This document shows positions 48,162 to 61,193 of a stretch of DNA of 64,000 bases, piece by piece (within the stretch, counting starts at the first letter, position 1; each line of letters starts with the position of its first letter). The stretch comes from Cymodocea nodosa (taxonomy: Eukaryota; Streptophyta; Magnoliopsida; Alismatales; Cymodoceaceae). The notes under the pieces were generated by a model that was given only the letters and a program-made list of their open reading frames with translations, did not search any database and was not told the origin of the DNA. The position numbers and the translations under genes were made by a program. The stretch spans positions 12,296,001 through 12,360,000 of the forward strand of contig CM072335.1 in the NCBI GenBank assembly GCA_036874045.1, in the 5' to 3' direction.

Positions 48162-50439
48162 TGTTTAGAATGAAAAAGTGCATATTATTAATGGTTAAAT
48201 GATGGTTAATTGCATAATATTTAGCTTATCATATGAGAATTAAGCCATTATGTTATAATTACACTGTTATATGCTTTAATTGAAGAATCTGCTTAATTTT
48301 GGGGAATTAATGTTAATTTAGTACGTTTATGAAATGTCGGTAAGTTGCAGGCTGTGAAATTCTTAAGTATCTGAATTTTCTAATATTTCGGATAGTTATG
48401 TTTAATATACCGAACAAACTCGGACAGTTATGTTTAACATACTGAACAAATTCAGACAGTTATGTTTAACATACCGAAAAAACTCAGACAGTTATGTTTA
48501 ACAGACCGACTATGTATCGGATAGTTATGTTTAAATTATCGAATAGTTATGTTTTGAGAGAATATTTTATTATTTCCAGATGTACATGTGTCGAAACCAG
48601 AATGAATGACTTAAGTGAACTTTTGGTGAGTTATCTTTAACTATTCGAAATTGCAGTTGGGCATCGGATAGTTATCCCTGTAACTCTCCGAAATCTCTTT
48701 TTATTTATAAAATAGTTGAGGACACGTGTTATGTTCTAGATAAGTGACTTAAGTGGATTTTCGGTGAGTTAGCTGTAACTATCCGAAATGCATCTGAGCA
48801 TCGGATAGTTAGACTTGTAACTCTCTGAAATGTTATTTTATGATTAAACTACTACTGACACGTGTCGAGATCTGGTAGATTTACTTAAGTTATATATCGA
48901 TGAGTTAATTGTAACTATCCAAAATGCATTTGAGCATCCGATAGTTAAGTTTATAAGTATCCGAAATGCACCTAAGCATCGGATAGTTAAATTTATGCAC
49001 GTATTTTATAGTTAAATCAATGAAGAAAGTCCGTTGAGTTATCTGTAACTCCACGGACTATATATTTTCTAATATGCCACTGTAGCGGTTGTAGAAACAG
49101 GACAGTTGGAAGGAAAAACCACGTTTGCACGTATCACGTGAGAATTCAATCGCGTAGGGAGAAGGAAGCATCGCCGTTGATATGAATGAAGGAAATCCAA
49201 TCGATCATTCAAGCAGAAGCAGTTACTACTGAAGAAATATAAAAGAAAAGAAGAAAAAAAGAAGAAGGGTGATCGATGTGTGATCGATGGACGGCCAGTG
49301 GTGTAGAGGAGGATCGGCATCGCAATTTTCTGAAGTATCACACCAACCATCGTTATCACCATCATCACCACCATAATCACCAACCACCGGAGGTCTGTGA
49401 AGATACTTGCCTGATGTCGGGTCGATTCCGTGCCAAACACAGTGCTTGACAATCACTGTGAGGAGTGATCACGTCGCGGGAAGGGAAGACATTTTCACCA
49501 AGCGCCGACTCATATTTCAAGAGATCGTAAAGCTTTTAGCCTTGGCTTCGGGTTGATGCTTGTATGCTGAAGAGGAGATCATCTTGCAATTCTAGACTTG
49601 TGATTCTATAGGGAGAGGAGACAAAATTGTAAGTGGTTTAATTTTCAGTGGTGTAATCGCGTTGCAAGTAGTGTCGGAAGTATTTACTATTAAGTGAGAT
49701 TACTTTACATTTCACCTTTTGCCCATTTCCATGTTCACATCAAAACAAAAATACTAAAAACAATTTATCTTTGTTTGTATGTTGTATTTGAGTGTTGTAT
49801 TGTTTGTGTTGTATCGTGATTAATGTTATCTGTATCAGTTTTGTGATTGTTTTATGTTAGTTTTAATTTTACAGTTTACTGAAATTGGTTCGTACAAAAA
49901 ACTTAAAGATTTTAATGGTTACTGTTTGAATCATCTGAATGTTAGTATTGCTTAATGATAAATCCAATGTTAACTAGCATTAAAAAGCTTAATTGATGTT
50001 ATTTACAATCTGTGGAATCGCCCAATGGTTGGCCGAATTCCTTTTTAAATAGCAGTATTATAAAGAAGAAACGGGCTCGTGGAGTTAACTTAAGTCCATG
50101 AGGATAGTCTGTTGAGTTAGCCATAACTCAACAAACTTTGTCCGTTGAGTTAACTGTAATTCAACGAAGTGCTTATTGAATATAAATTTGAATTGTTAAC
50201 AATCAAACAGTTCTTAAATTCGTTAGTAATTCCCTATGGGATCGACCTGTACTTACACACTGATACAATAGACACTATGCACTTGCAGTTAAAGTACAAA
50301 TTGGAATTAATATCTAAATTGTATTAAAGGTTGTTTGTTTACTTCTAAAAGAAAGAATAGGCATAAAGATAAATTAACTAAGTAAAAACAGAAGTAACAA
50401 ATCCAAGTTTTTCTATTGTAGTGCTGGGAAAACCAAACA
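48162..50439 (+). repeat. element B 3' LTR (L1 family)
   Basis: A 2278-bp LTR, near-identical to 38258-40423 over long stretches, starting TGTTTAGAATG and ending AACCAAACA. It retains three short segments missing from the 5' LTR. Confidence 0.9.
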
Positions 50440-50444
50440 ATGAT
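50440..50444. repeat. right target-site duplication of element B (ATGAT)
   Basis: Pairs with 38253-38257. Confidence 0.9.
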
Positions 50445-51459
50445 CTAGATGATTGTTTAATTGTTGAATTATCTTTTCTAACTTCTCTATTCTAGATCCT
50501 TGTTCAATTAATGCTTCATAACTTATATTTTTGTCATTTATATTTTCTCCTCCCTAGAAGTTATTGTTTCTCCAAGAAAGATTCAGATGATATCTCCAAT
50601 TAAGGTTATAAGAATTTTCAAAGTTATCTTTCTGGTTTCTAGCATAAATAATATCTAAGTCATTAATATTTGCATTCTTTTCTACTAGTTTTTGATTTAA
50701 TGATAACTCCTCAATTTTCTTTGTTAACTCAGTTAATTTAACTTCAATCATAGTGCTTGAATCTATTTTATGCATTCTCCTTGACAATATTCTTTTATCT
50801 GTAATAGCTTCAATCGAGTTTTCCTATTGAGCAATTCTTTTTGCAAAGTTTTCTAAGTATGCCCATGCTTCTTCACTACACAGTTTTAAAAATCCATTCT
50901 AACAAGTAGATTCTAATAAAGATTTAGTTGAAACATCTATGCTTTCATAAATTATACCTATTAATTGTGCTTTACTCATTGCATGATGTAGGCATTGAGT
51001 TAGTAAATTTTTAAATCATTCAAAATATTTCCAAAATGATTCTCCCTACTTTTGGCTACACATTAATATTTCCTTTTTCTTTTTAATCATTTGATGTGTT
51101 GGATAATATTTTTCTAGAAAAACAGAGCAAAATTCAATCCATGTAGAAATTGAATCAAGCGACAGAGTATATAACCATCTCTTAGTTGTGTCTTTTAAAG
51201 CAAAAGGAATATATCTAAGTTTAATAGCATCAATACTCATGTTCGACATTTTCATCATTTGACAAACTTCGTTAAATTCTCTAAGGAAATAATAGGCATA
51301 TTCTCTTTTTAATCCATGAAAGTGTTGTAATTAACTAATATAATTAGATTTCAATTCAAACCTATCTCCCTTAAAGTTTGGCAATCGAATACATGAATGT
51401 TCATCAACTAATACAAGATATAGAATTTCCCTTAATGGTTTTTCTATTGAAGCAGTCAT
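50445..51459 (-). pseudogene. element C gag N-terminal domain, broken and split by element B
   Basis: From an ATG at 51459 (MTASIEKPL) the minus-strand frame follows the B copy at 43881-45066 block by block (MMKMSNMSIDAIKLRYIPFA, then RWLYTLSLDSISTW, then FLEKYYPTHQMIKKKKEI). It keeps the frame at the site where B has a 2-nt deletion but has its own stops, for example after YIS near 51330 and after CSQK at 51046. It ends at the element B insertion and resumes at 38257. Confidence 0.8.
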
Positions 51460-51834
51460 ATCTTCGTTCTCCTTTAAAGAAAGGTTAGCTACACCCCTAA
51501 GGATTTCGTTAAAGTCTAATTCAAAAAATATTTCTATACACCTCTATGTTGAATAATCCTGTGTAAGTGTTCTTACTAATCGTTTAGTACTAGGAGAACG
51601 AGTCCATGTGCTCATAAACTCTTAACATAAAGTAAAATAGTAGAAGATTAATTACATACCAGTCTGATACTTTGTTTTCAATAAATAGTTGTTGACGGAT
51701 GAAGTTGAATCAACTACTTCTCCTTCTAGTTCCCCAATGAATTTTCTTTTCTTTCCTCAAGTGTTGGTAACTAGTAAATAACATTCTGTTCTATATTTAT
51801 AATGCACGATATTTCATTCGTGGCTAAAAGAATA

Positions 51835-52095
51835 ACCATTCAGCTAAATCCACAAACTAACCTCGTTGAGTTACAAATAACTCAATGGACTAACATCAGT
51901 TATTATTTCTAACTTAACGAACTAGTCTTGTTGAGTTACAGCTAACTCAACGGACTAGCTTCGTCGCCTATTTGCTAACTCCACGGACTAACTTCGTTGA
52001 GTTACAGATAACTCAACGGAGTGACCATATATTTTATTATTGACCTCATGGAGTTAAGGTTAACTCCACGAACTTCGTTGAGTTAACACTTAGCA
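51835..52095. repeat. hairpin-motif array between ORFX and gag domain, element C
   Basis: Dense pairs such as CGTTGAGTTACAGATAACTCAACG (near 51992-52020) form near-perfect stems with 4-6 nt loops. It corresponds in position to 43205-43450 of element B. Confidence 0.75.
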
Positions 52096-52537
52096 AATTT
52101 TTCTAAAACTTATTCCTCATATTAACTTCAATATATATATATTCTCTTGCATTTTATCAACTTAAATAAAGTTAAATACATTTCATTAATGCAGTGTTCT
52201 AATTTAAACTCCTTTAAATCTAAACATTATATGCATATTTAACTTATAGTTCATTTCCTGTTATGTAGAATTTACATTTTACTTTTTGTATGCAGATATA
52301 TTCAAACATTATCCAATCATCATGCATTTAACCATGCCATTAATAAAATTGTAAAATAGTCTTGCAAATCTTTAAACAACTATATAATATTCATCTTCAA
52401 TACAGTTCTCAATTAAATCATTCATTCACAATTACACAAATTCAAAAACATCATGTTGTTCAAACATTCATATATATAAATGTTTACATTTACATATAAT
52501 CAGACATTTTTTAGTATAAGTAGATGAACAATACATT

Positions 52538-53561
52538 TTAATCTTTCTTCCTAAGTTCATCTACTTCCTTATGGAGCTTTTCTAATTATTGTTCTAATTG
52601 ATTTATATTCTCAATAGCTCCTATAATGTCTTTAGAAGGTCCAGTAATCGAAATAGCAGCTACAACATTATAATTTTTATATTCCTTCACTAAAATGGCT
52701 CTAGATCTTATCCTTTTGGATGTCCATTTCGTGAAGTCAATATTGTCCTCCATTAATACTGGTATCAAATCTCCATAAAATAGTTTCTTCTTTGCAGACT
52801 TTATCTTTGACTGGAAGACTTGACACTAGTTAACTTGATTTTTATTTAACAAATTGACTCAGCTCAATGTCATCGCCATACCTCTAATAGATAGTTTTAA
52901 CTAAAATGTTTGCCACCATGTGTGCTTTCCCATTTAAATACTTCAATCTATTCAGTAATGACACACTAGGGTTGATGGCCAAACATTACTTGATTGCTTG
53001 TTTTGTCCATTCAGTTGTAGTTGTATTTTCTAGGATTTCAATGCCATCATTTTTCAGTCCAAAAATATTGTGGAGAAGCTCTAGTGTTATCTATACATTA
53101 ACTTCTTCCATGTTTGGAATTAAATTTTCTTTTTCCTCCCTCAAATTTGCATAAAAGTAGGGCATTAAATTTTCATATACTACATGCCCTTTTTGTTGAG
53201 AAATAAAGTTCAGTAGGCCTTGGAATTCGAATAATTCCTTAATTTCCTCCATTCTAGTCCAATCAACTGGCCTATTGTAAATAACATCATACTCCTTTAT
53301 CTCTTGATACTTGTTGTATGCTTCCTAACTCCAAAAGTGAACATTTAAAATAGTTGCTTCAGACGGGTCAAGAATTTGGATTTGTTGCTCTAGAGGGGTT
53401 TGTTCTTGAATTCCTTCCTCAAAATGCTGAACTTGTGTTTGTTGGAAATGATCCGGAGATTCTTGCAATTCAGTTCCTCTTTCTGTCTGTGGTGGAGAGT
53501 CGATAGAACTCTCCACTCTTTTTTCTTATACTCTTTCAATTAATTGCTAAAGAGTCTCTCC
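52538..53561 (-). pseudogene. element C ORFX, C-terminal part, broken
   Basis: Minus-strand frame homologous to 41716-42780, from the ETLQQLIERV block next to the Copia-3 insertion to the stop at 52540-52538 (ELRKKD end). It contains the EIKELFEFQGLLNFISQQ, YFYANLREEKENL and LELLHNIFGLKNDGI blocks. A segment present in B around 42440-42480 is rearranged or missing near 52830. Several stops are present. The N-terminal part lies at 61194-61765 on the other side of Copia-3. Confidence 0.75.
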
Positions 53562-54530
53562 TGTTACAGGTAAAACCGATCGTTCAGTCAACTTTCTATG
53601 ACACGATTATGAAACACTCACCTCTTAACTCACCGAAATTGGAAGTGAAGAGTAAGAGAAAGAAATAACACAATGAAGATACAGGATTTACGTGGTTTAG
53701 CAACAGCCTATGTCCACGGAGAGTTAATGGTTCTTCTATGAGCTTCGGTACAAACAATCGCATAGTTTTACAATATTATAAAGGTTTATATACTACCCAA
53801 CTTAGGGTTAATAAATCTTTAATTACATTCAAACCATTATAGTAGAGAAATAATGCTTCAGAGAAGGGACTCTCAATTTCAAAGCATTATCTTCCTAACT
53901 TTCTAAAAACTGCAACACTTCAGATGGTTATAGACTTAACTATCCGAAGAAATTCTTCTTTCTTCATTTGTTGTAATGGGCGATACTATAGTAGGTTAAC
54001 TATCTGAAGAGATTCGGTATTTCGGATAGTTACTGACTTAACTGTCCGAAAATCCACTTACTTCTCTTTCTCTGTCCTTTCAAAATGGTCTACCGTTAAC
54101 TCTCCGAAAATTGTATGTCTTTCGGATAATTACTGTCTTAACTATTTGAAAACTCACTTAAGTGTCTCTTCAGTTATTTTGGAAGGTTCTGCCATTAACC
54201 TTCCGAAAGCTTATGATTTTCAGATAATTACTACTTAACTATCCAAAGATCCACTTAAGTTACTACTTTTCGGATACTTGGCTTCTTAATTGTCTGATCG
54301 TATACATAAGTGTCCTTTAAGTTTCCAGATGGTTACAACTAGTAACCCTTCGAAATCTTTTGACTTTCCGATAGTTAGCTCAAAGCCTCCGACTAAAACT
54401 TTATTTTTGGATACTTAGGCTTAATAACCTATCGAAAATATAAATCTACCGAATACTTAATGTTAACAAGCTTTCGACTGAACCTGGACTTCTTATGGCA
54501 TACTCTACACCTGTACTACCTGTCCTAACA
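53562..54530 (-). repeat. Copia-3 3' LTR
   Basis: 969 bp, direct copy of 60223-61193. It is rich in TAACTATCCGAA-type motifs in both orientations, similar to those in the L1 LTRs. Confidence 0.9.
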
Positions 54531-57095
54531 ATCTCCCACTTGAAGTTTGACACAATGATCAAAGAAAAAATCAATCTCTACTCTCGGCTTACAGATTATT
54601 GCAATAATAGCTCAAGTAATCATCAACTCTTCATCTTCTTCTTCTTTTCAATTATTTAAGAGACCAATTAAGGCCATACAGAGCCTTAATTTCTGTAGAT
54701 TCAAAACTTTGGTTAGCATATCTGCAACATTTTCAGCTCTAGTAATCTTTTGCAGATCTAACCTGTTTTGCTCTATCTCTTCCCTTATGAAATGAAATCT
54801 CATTCTTATATGCTTGGACCTTGAATGAAACTTCAGATTTTCAGCTAAATAAATGGCACTTTGATTGTCATAGAACAGAATGCTTCTTTTTTGTTTATGT
54901 CCTAATTCAGCTAGTACATTCTCTAGCCAAATTCTTTCTTTAGCTGCCTCTACTACTGCAACATATTCAACTTTTGTGGTCGAGAGTGCAACAATACTTT
55001 GCAGCTTGGATCTCCAGCTAATTGCAATACTTTCTATGCAAAAAACATAGTCTGAAGTACTTCTGCTTTTATCCAACTCTCTTCCCAAATCAACATCATA
55101 GTAGCTAATCAATTCAATTGGTCCTTTCTTAAAATTCAGATCTATATCTAGGGAATATCTGAGTTATATGAGTATCTACAATACAGCAGACCAATGCTTA
55201 GCTCTTGGATCTACCATATACCTACTGACCACTCCCACTACATGAGATATATCAGGTCTTATGCATATCATGGCATACATTAAACTTCCCACTACAGAAG
55301 CATATGGTATTCTAGACATTTTTGTCCTTTCTTCTTCAGTCTTAGCTAACTGATCTTTAGACAACTTGAAGTGGGGTCCGAGAGGTAGTTCAATTTTTCT
55401 CTTATTTGAGATATTAAATTTCCTTAGTACCTTTTCTAGGTACTTCTTCTAATTTAATCTCAAAGTGCCTACCACTCTATCTTGGATAATTCTCATACCC
55501 AAGATTTGCTTGACTTCTCCCATATCCTTCATGTCAAATTCTTTTGATAGTTGTCTCTTTAATTGCTTAATCTGTTCCATACTAGAACAAGCAATTAACA
55601 TATCATCTACATAAATCAGTAGAATAATGAAGTAATCGTTAAACAGTTTTATATAGCAGCAATAGTCTGTATCACATCTTTTGAAGCCTAGGGTACAAAT
55701 AAATGTATCAAATCTCTTGTACCATTGTCGTGGTGCTTCAAACCATACAAACTTTTCAGCAATCTACATACTGTCTTTCTTTTCTTGCTAGTTATTACAA
55801 ATCCTTCTAGCTGCATCATGTAGAGTTCTTCTTGCAAGTCACCATGTAGGAATGTTGTCTTTACATCCATTTGCTCTAAAAGCAAATTTTCTATAGCAAC
55901 AATGCTTAAGACTATTCTTATAGTATTCATCTTCATAATAGGAGAGAATACTTCTGTATAATCTATGTATTGAATTTGCTAAAAACCCTTGACGACAAGT
56001 CTGGCTTTATATTTCTTGCTGCCATCTGGTTGTTCTTTCATCCTGAACACCCACTTGTTTCCTAGGATTTTCTTTCCTTCTAGCAATGAAGTTAGCTCCC
56101 AAGTTTTATTCTTCTCTAGGGACTTCATTTCTTCTTTCATTACTAACTCCCATTTGTGTGCATCACTTGCACAGATTGCTTCCTGATATGTTTCAGGTTC
56201 ACCATCATCCGTCAATAACATATAATTGAATGATGGTACATACCTTTCAAGTTGTCTGGAAATCCTTCTAGATCTTCTAAGTTGTCTGGTGACAACTTCA
56301 TCTTCTTGATCATCTAGATGTTCTTGTTGTTCACCCTCTAGAAGCTGAATTTCTTCTACAGGTTCCTTGTGAGGTTGTTCAACATCATTATCTAAACTGA
56401 TCTTAGTAGTACTTTTAGATTGAAGCTCTGACTACTGTTCATCTGTACTTTCTCTGTGCTTGTACATCTTGGATTCAATAAATGTGACATCTTTTGCATG
56501 GATTATTTTCTTGGTTTCTTCTATCCAGAATCTGTAACCAAAATAATCATTACCATAACCAATGAAATAACATTTCTGTGATTTTAAATCCAGCTTATCT
56601 CTTTTGTCACTATTCAAGTGGACAAATGACTTGGATCCAAAGACTTTTAAGTGAGCATAGTTGACCTCTTTCCCTATCCACAATTCTTTAGGGTTTTTGA
56701 GCTCCATTGGGACAGATAGTCCTCTATTTATCAGATAGGCGGTTGTATTGATAGCTTCTACCTAGAATGTCTTGGGAAAACCTGCATGTAGTCTCATGCA
56801 TCTTGCTTGTTCATTCAAGGCCCTATTCATCCTTTTAGCAACTCCATTTTGTTGTGGAGTTCCAGCTACAGTCCTCTGCCATCTAATCCCTTGCTCCTCA
56901 TAGTAAACTTTAAATTCATGACTATCATATTCTCCTCCATTATCTGACCTAATGGATTTGATTTTTCTTCCACTCTGATTTTCCACTTCTACCTTCCATT
57001 TCTTGAAGACTTGGAAAACTTCAAACTTCTATTTCAGAAAATAAACCCATACCTTCCTTGTAGTGTCATCAATGAAGGTGACATAATAGAGAGCA

Positions 57096-58726
57096 TGTAG
57101 GATCATATGGCTACACAAGAGGGGGGTGAATTATGTTTTTCAACATTTTCGAATATAATTGAAACTTTAAAACTCAAAAACAAGTCGAGACACTATTTTT
57201 ATAAAATTATTTTTATTCAAGGTTTCAATTACAATATACAATTCAATTCTCCTCAAAAATTGTAGATGCAATTATATATCGATACCATATTTCATCTATA
57301 CAATTTCATAACTACAAACAAAGAAAACTAATTTGCGGAATTTAAAACATTTCTCCTTGTTTGAGATCTTTCTTCTTCTTCTTTTCTTTCTTCTTCAGCA
57401 ATTCTTTAGTGACGAATATCTTGTCTTTCTTTGCTTCATGGAATTTGCTTTCTTCTGATACTTTAAATCTTTAGTGACATAATCTAACTTTTTCTACTTC
57501 ACTGAATTTTCTTCCATCTGATACTTCAAATCTTTAGTGACATATATCTTACCTTTTTATGCTTCACTGAATTTTCTTCCACCTGAGAGCTTTTCCCCGA
57601 AGAGGTGTTTTTAATCCTTGAAAATATTTTTCTTTTGGTGTGCAAGGATAACAATCAATGAGAATTCTATGCCTTTTATACTATATCTTCATTTTATGCA
57701 TATCCTCCACGTTTAATCACTATCAGTCTTCCACTTCTTCATGTCTTTTCTTTTTCCTTCATCGAAATACACACGTTCTGACCCACATTTACATTTTAAA
57801 TTTTCTTTAATTATCAATCCTGGATCTTTGAAAAATTTCTTGCAAAATAAACTTTCTCTTCTAAAATTTTTCATCAAATATAATAAGAAGTCGTTACTTT
57901 AGTGTTAACTAAACAAGTAACACAAGTATATATATAACTTAACGTTTCTAACTTAACGAGTTCCTCATGTGCCAACTCACGTGACAAGTACTATAGTTAA
58001 CTCAACGAACTATCTCTGTGGTGTTACGCTAACTCAATGAACCATCTCCGTTGTGTTACGATAACTCAACGAACCATCTCTATTGTGTTACGCTAACTCA
58101 ACGAACCAGTAATAGACAAATGTTTTTATAATAAGAATTTTACCACGTGCAAAAATAACAACTTAAGATTATAATGCTAACCTAACGCGTTGCCTTAGTA
58201 TTCAATATAGCAACTCAACGTATTTAGTAATGTTAACTTAACAAGTTAAACATGTGCATCACGTGTGATACAATATAACATTCGTAACTTATAATTTCAC
58301 CACGTGTACAACACTAACTTAACGAGTTCGTCTATTCTTTTACTCACTAACTCAACGAGTTATCACGTGACTTATTTTAACCTTTAAGCCTCTAACTTAA
58401 CGAGTTCTCACATGATATCTATATGAACAACACTCTAACCTAACGAGTTGTCTAAACGTTCACTGTTCATGATACAGAAAATATAACTTTAAAACATATC
58501 ATGCTTTTCAATAAAAACACACGTTAACTTAACGTTTAGTTAAATGAGAAATTAATGCAACGAAATGACTAGTTATTAACTTAGTATAATTTCAGATCCA
58601 ATACAGACAAGTATTTATATCAGTAAACTTTTTCTGTATTAATTGATGATTTTAATTTCTTTTCACAATCAATAGTAATTAAGCAAATATGATTATTTTC
58701 TTATCATCAAAACAAAATACTCAATA
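57096..58726 (-). mobile_element. L2-family solo LTR nested in Copia-3
   Basis: 1631 bp homologous to 33892-35347, flanked by the duplication GAGCA (57091-57095 and 58727-58731). Removing it and one GAGCA rejoins the Copia-3 integrase frame. No internal region is present, so it arose by LTR-LTR recombination. Orientation on the minus strand is assigned from the L2 copy that has a polypurine tract. Confidence 0.88.
57998..58109. repeat. 32-bp tandem repeat in the L2 solo LTR
   Basis: Units start at 57998, 58030 and 58062 with a partial unit at 58094, each opening with TAACTCAAYGAAC and ending with TGTGTTACG or a close variant. Confidence 0.8.
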
Positions 58727-60222
58727 GAGCACCTCCTAAAGAACTGATTGGGGAAGGCCCCCACACATCTGTGTGAACCAACTCCAATTTCTGTGACTTA
58801 GGATCATGAGGAGTCTTGGCAAAGCTGACTTTCTTCTGGTTTCCCTCAATGCAGTCCTCACATATCCCTAAATTGACATTCTTCAACTTAGGGATTTTCC
58901 CTTTTACCACTAAAACCTTCAGTCCATTCTCACTGAGGTGTCTCAGTCTTTTATGCCATAAGTCAATGTCTTCAGTATCACTGACTGCTGCAATAGTGTC
59001 ATCTTGATCCGATGTTAGATATAAGGTGTTAATCCTCTATCCTGAGGTAATAATTCTTGCACCTTTGGTTACCTTCCATTTGCCTGCACCAAAGGCAATC
59101 TGATAACCATCATTATCTAGGAAACTTATGGAAATTAAATACTTTGCAAGATCAGGAACATATCTGACCTCTTGCAATTTTCATATCCCTTGTTTTGTTT
59201 TTATGTGTACCTCTCCTATTTCCAACACATCCAAACTTGTGTTGTTAGCTAGGTACACCTTTTTCATAGGAGTTACACGATAATTGTGCAACAATTCCTT
59301 CCTGTAGGTAGTGTGGAATGAAGCTCCTAAGTCTAGTACCCATGAGTCAATTGAATTGTCTACACAGCATACTAGGGCATCATTTGAAACATAAGAGACA
59401 ACATTTGCACTTGCTCCTTCTAATTCCTTCCATTTGCTGTCTTTCTCTGGAGCCTTGCACTATGACTTGAAGTGCCCCCATTGATTGCAGTTCCAACATT
59501 TGATATCTGATCTCACTTTACTAGTACCTCTAGACTTTGACCTTCCTTTGGATTTAAATTGTTTTGATTTACTTCTCCCTCTATTTTCAACTCTAAGGGC
59601 AGAAGTTGAAGCTGACAATTCACTTTTTCTACGAATGTCCTCACTCAAAATTAAATCTCGGATGTCACTCATTTTGAACTTCTCATGACCTAGTGAACTA
59701 CTTACACTAGTCACGACAAGAGACCAACTTTCTAGTAATGAGGATAATAAAATCAAGGCCCTAACTTCATCATCAAATACTATATCTACTGAATGTAGTT
59801 GATTTAAAATAGTATTTAACTCATTAACATGGTCTGTAACATTTCCACTTTCATGCATTTTTAGATGAAATAATCTACGCATGAGAAATACCTTGTTGGC
59901 GACTGATGGCTTCTCATACATGTTGGACAAAGCTTTCATCAAGTCAATTGTTGTTTTCTCCTTGGCAACGTTTGAATGAACGTTCCTTGCCAGTGACAAC
60001 CTAATGAGACCTAGAGCTTTTCTGTCCAGCAACTCCCACTCTTCTTGATCCATCTTCTCTAGTTTTCTTCCAAACAGAGGTTGATGAAGATCCTTCTAAT
60101 ACAAACAGTCTTCTATCTGAGACCTCTAGTATCCGAAATCTTTTCCATCGAACTTCTCGATCCTGAGCTTTCTATTGTCTGCCATTCTATTAAATTGAAA
60201 AACCTTTGGCTCTGATATTAGT

Positions 60223-61193
60223 TGTTACAGTTAAAACCGATCGTTCAGTCAACTTTTTATGACACAATTCTAAAACACTCACCTCTTAACTCATCGAAAC
60301 TGGAAGTGAAGAGTAAGAGAAAGAAATAACACAATGAAGACATAGGATTTACGTGGTTCAGCAACAGCCTACATCCACGGAGAGTTGAGGGTTCTTCTAT
60401 GAGCTTTGACACAAACAACCACATAGTTTTACAACATCATAAAGGTTTATATACTACCCAACTTAGGGTTAATAAATCTTTAATTACATTCAAGCCATTA
60501 CAGTAGAGAAATAATGCTTCGGAGAAGAGACTCTCAATTTTGGAGCCTTATCTTCCTAACTTTCTGAAAACTACAACACTTCGGATGGTTATAGACTTAA
60601 CTATCCGAAGAAATTCTTCTTTCTTCATTTGTTGTAACGGGCGGTACTATAGCAGGTTAACTATCCGAAGAGATTAAGTATTTCAGATAGTTACAGACTT
60701 AACTGTCTAAAAACCCACTTACTTCTCTCTCTTTGTCCTTTCGAAAGGTTCTACCGTTAACTCTCCGAAAATTGCATGTCTTTCAAATAGTTACTGTCTT
60801 AACTATCCGAAAACTCACTTAAGTGTCTCTTTAGTCATTTCGGAAGTTTCTGCTATTAACCTTCCGAAAGCTTATGATTTTCGGATAGTTACTACTTAAC
60901 TATCTGAAGATCCACTTAAGTTACTACTTTTTGAATACTTGGCTTCTTAATTGTCCGATCTTACATATAAGTGTCCTTTAAGTCATTCCGGATGGTTACA
61001 ACCAGTAACCTTCTGAAATCTTCTGACTTTCGAATAGTTAGCTCAAAGCCTCCGACTGAAACTTTATTTTCGGATACTTAGGCCTAATAACCTACCGAAA
61101 ATATAAATTTACTGAATACTTACTGTTAACAAGCTTTCAATTGAACCTAGACTTCTTGTGGCATACTCCACACCTGTACTACCTGCCTTAACA
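60223..61193 (-). repeat. Copia-3 5' LTR
   Basis: 971 bp, pairs with 53562-54530. It is followed on the minus strand by the tRNA-Met-type primer site. Confidence 0.9.

Larger units (their letters stand above)
38258..50439 (+). mobile_element. element B: complete cargo-bearing Athila-like LTR element without pol
   Basis: LTRs at 38258-40423 and 48162-50439, a primer site at 40431 and a polypurine tract ending at 48161 define the element. The 5-bp duplication ATGAT flanks it (38253-38257 and 50440-50444). It sits inside element C of the same family in the opposite orientation. The internal 7.7 kb holds, in order, gag C-terminus, ORFX, a hairpin spacer, the gag N-terminal domain, a second hairpin spacer, an F-box gene and a long noncoding tail. 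No reverse transcriptase, RNase H or integrase is recognisable, so it would depend on proteins from a related autonomous element. Confidence 0.9.
54648..60185 (-). pseudogene. Copia-3 gag-pol, interrupted and with stops
   Basis: The frame begins at 60185 (MADNRKLRIEKFDGKDFGY). Gag ends with a zinc knuckle (CWNCNQWGHFKS) near 59470. The protease site reads WVLDLGASFHTT. GAG-pre-integrase lies near 58950 (LWHKRLRHLSENG). Integrase shows HTDVWGP, then IRSDNGGEY, then GTPQQNGVAKRMNR, where the usual catalytic glutamate of NGVAER is replaced by lysine. Reverse transcriptase runs from WELVMKEEMKSLEKNKTWEL near 56140 to the catalytic YVDDMLIACSS near 55610. RNase H ends at 54648. Stops occur in several domains, and the L2 solo LTR splits the integrase after SSLGGAL. 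Confidence 0.88.
53562..61193 (-). mobile_element. Copia-3: complete but degraded Ty1/Copia element with a nested solo LTR
   Basis: LTRs at 60223-61193 (5', minus) and 53562-54530 (3') start TGTTA and end TAACA. The 5-bp duplication TCTCC flanks the element (53557-53561 and 61194-61198). The primer site next to the 5' LTR (TATCAGAGCC on the minus strand near 60216-60207) fits initiator tRNA-Met, and a tract AAGTGGGAGAT precedes the 3' LTR. It interrupts ORFX of element C. Without the nested solo LTR it would be about 6.0 kb. Confidence 0.9.
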
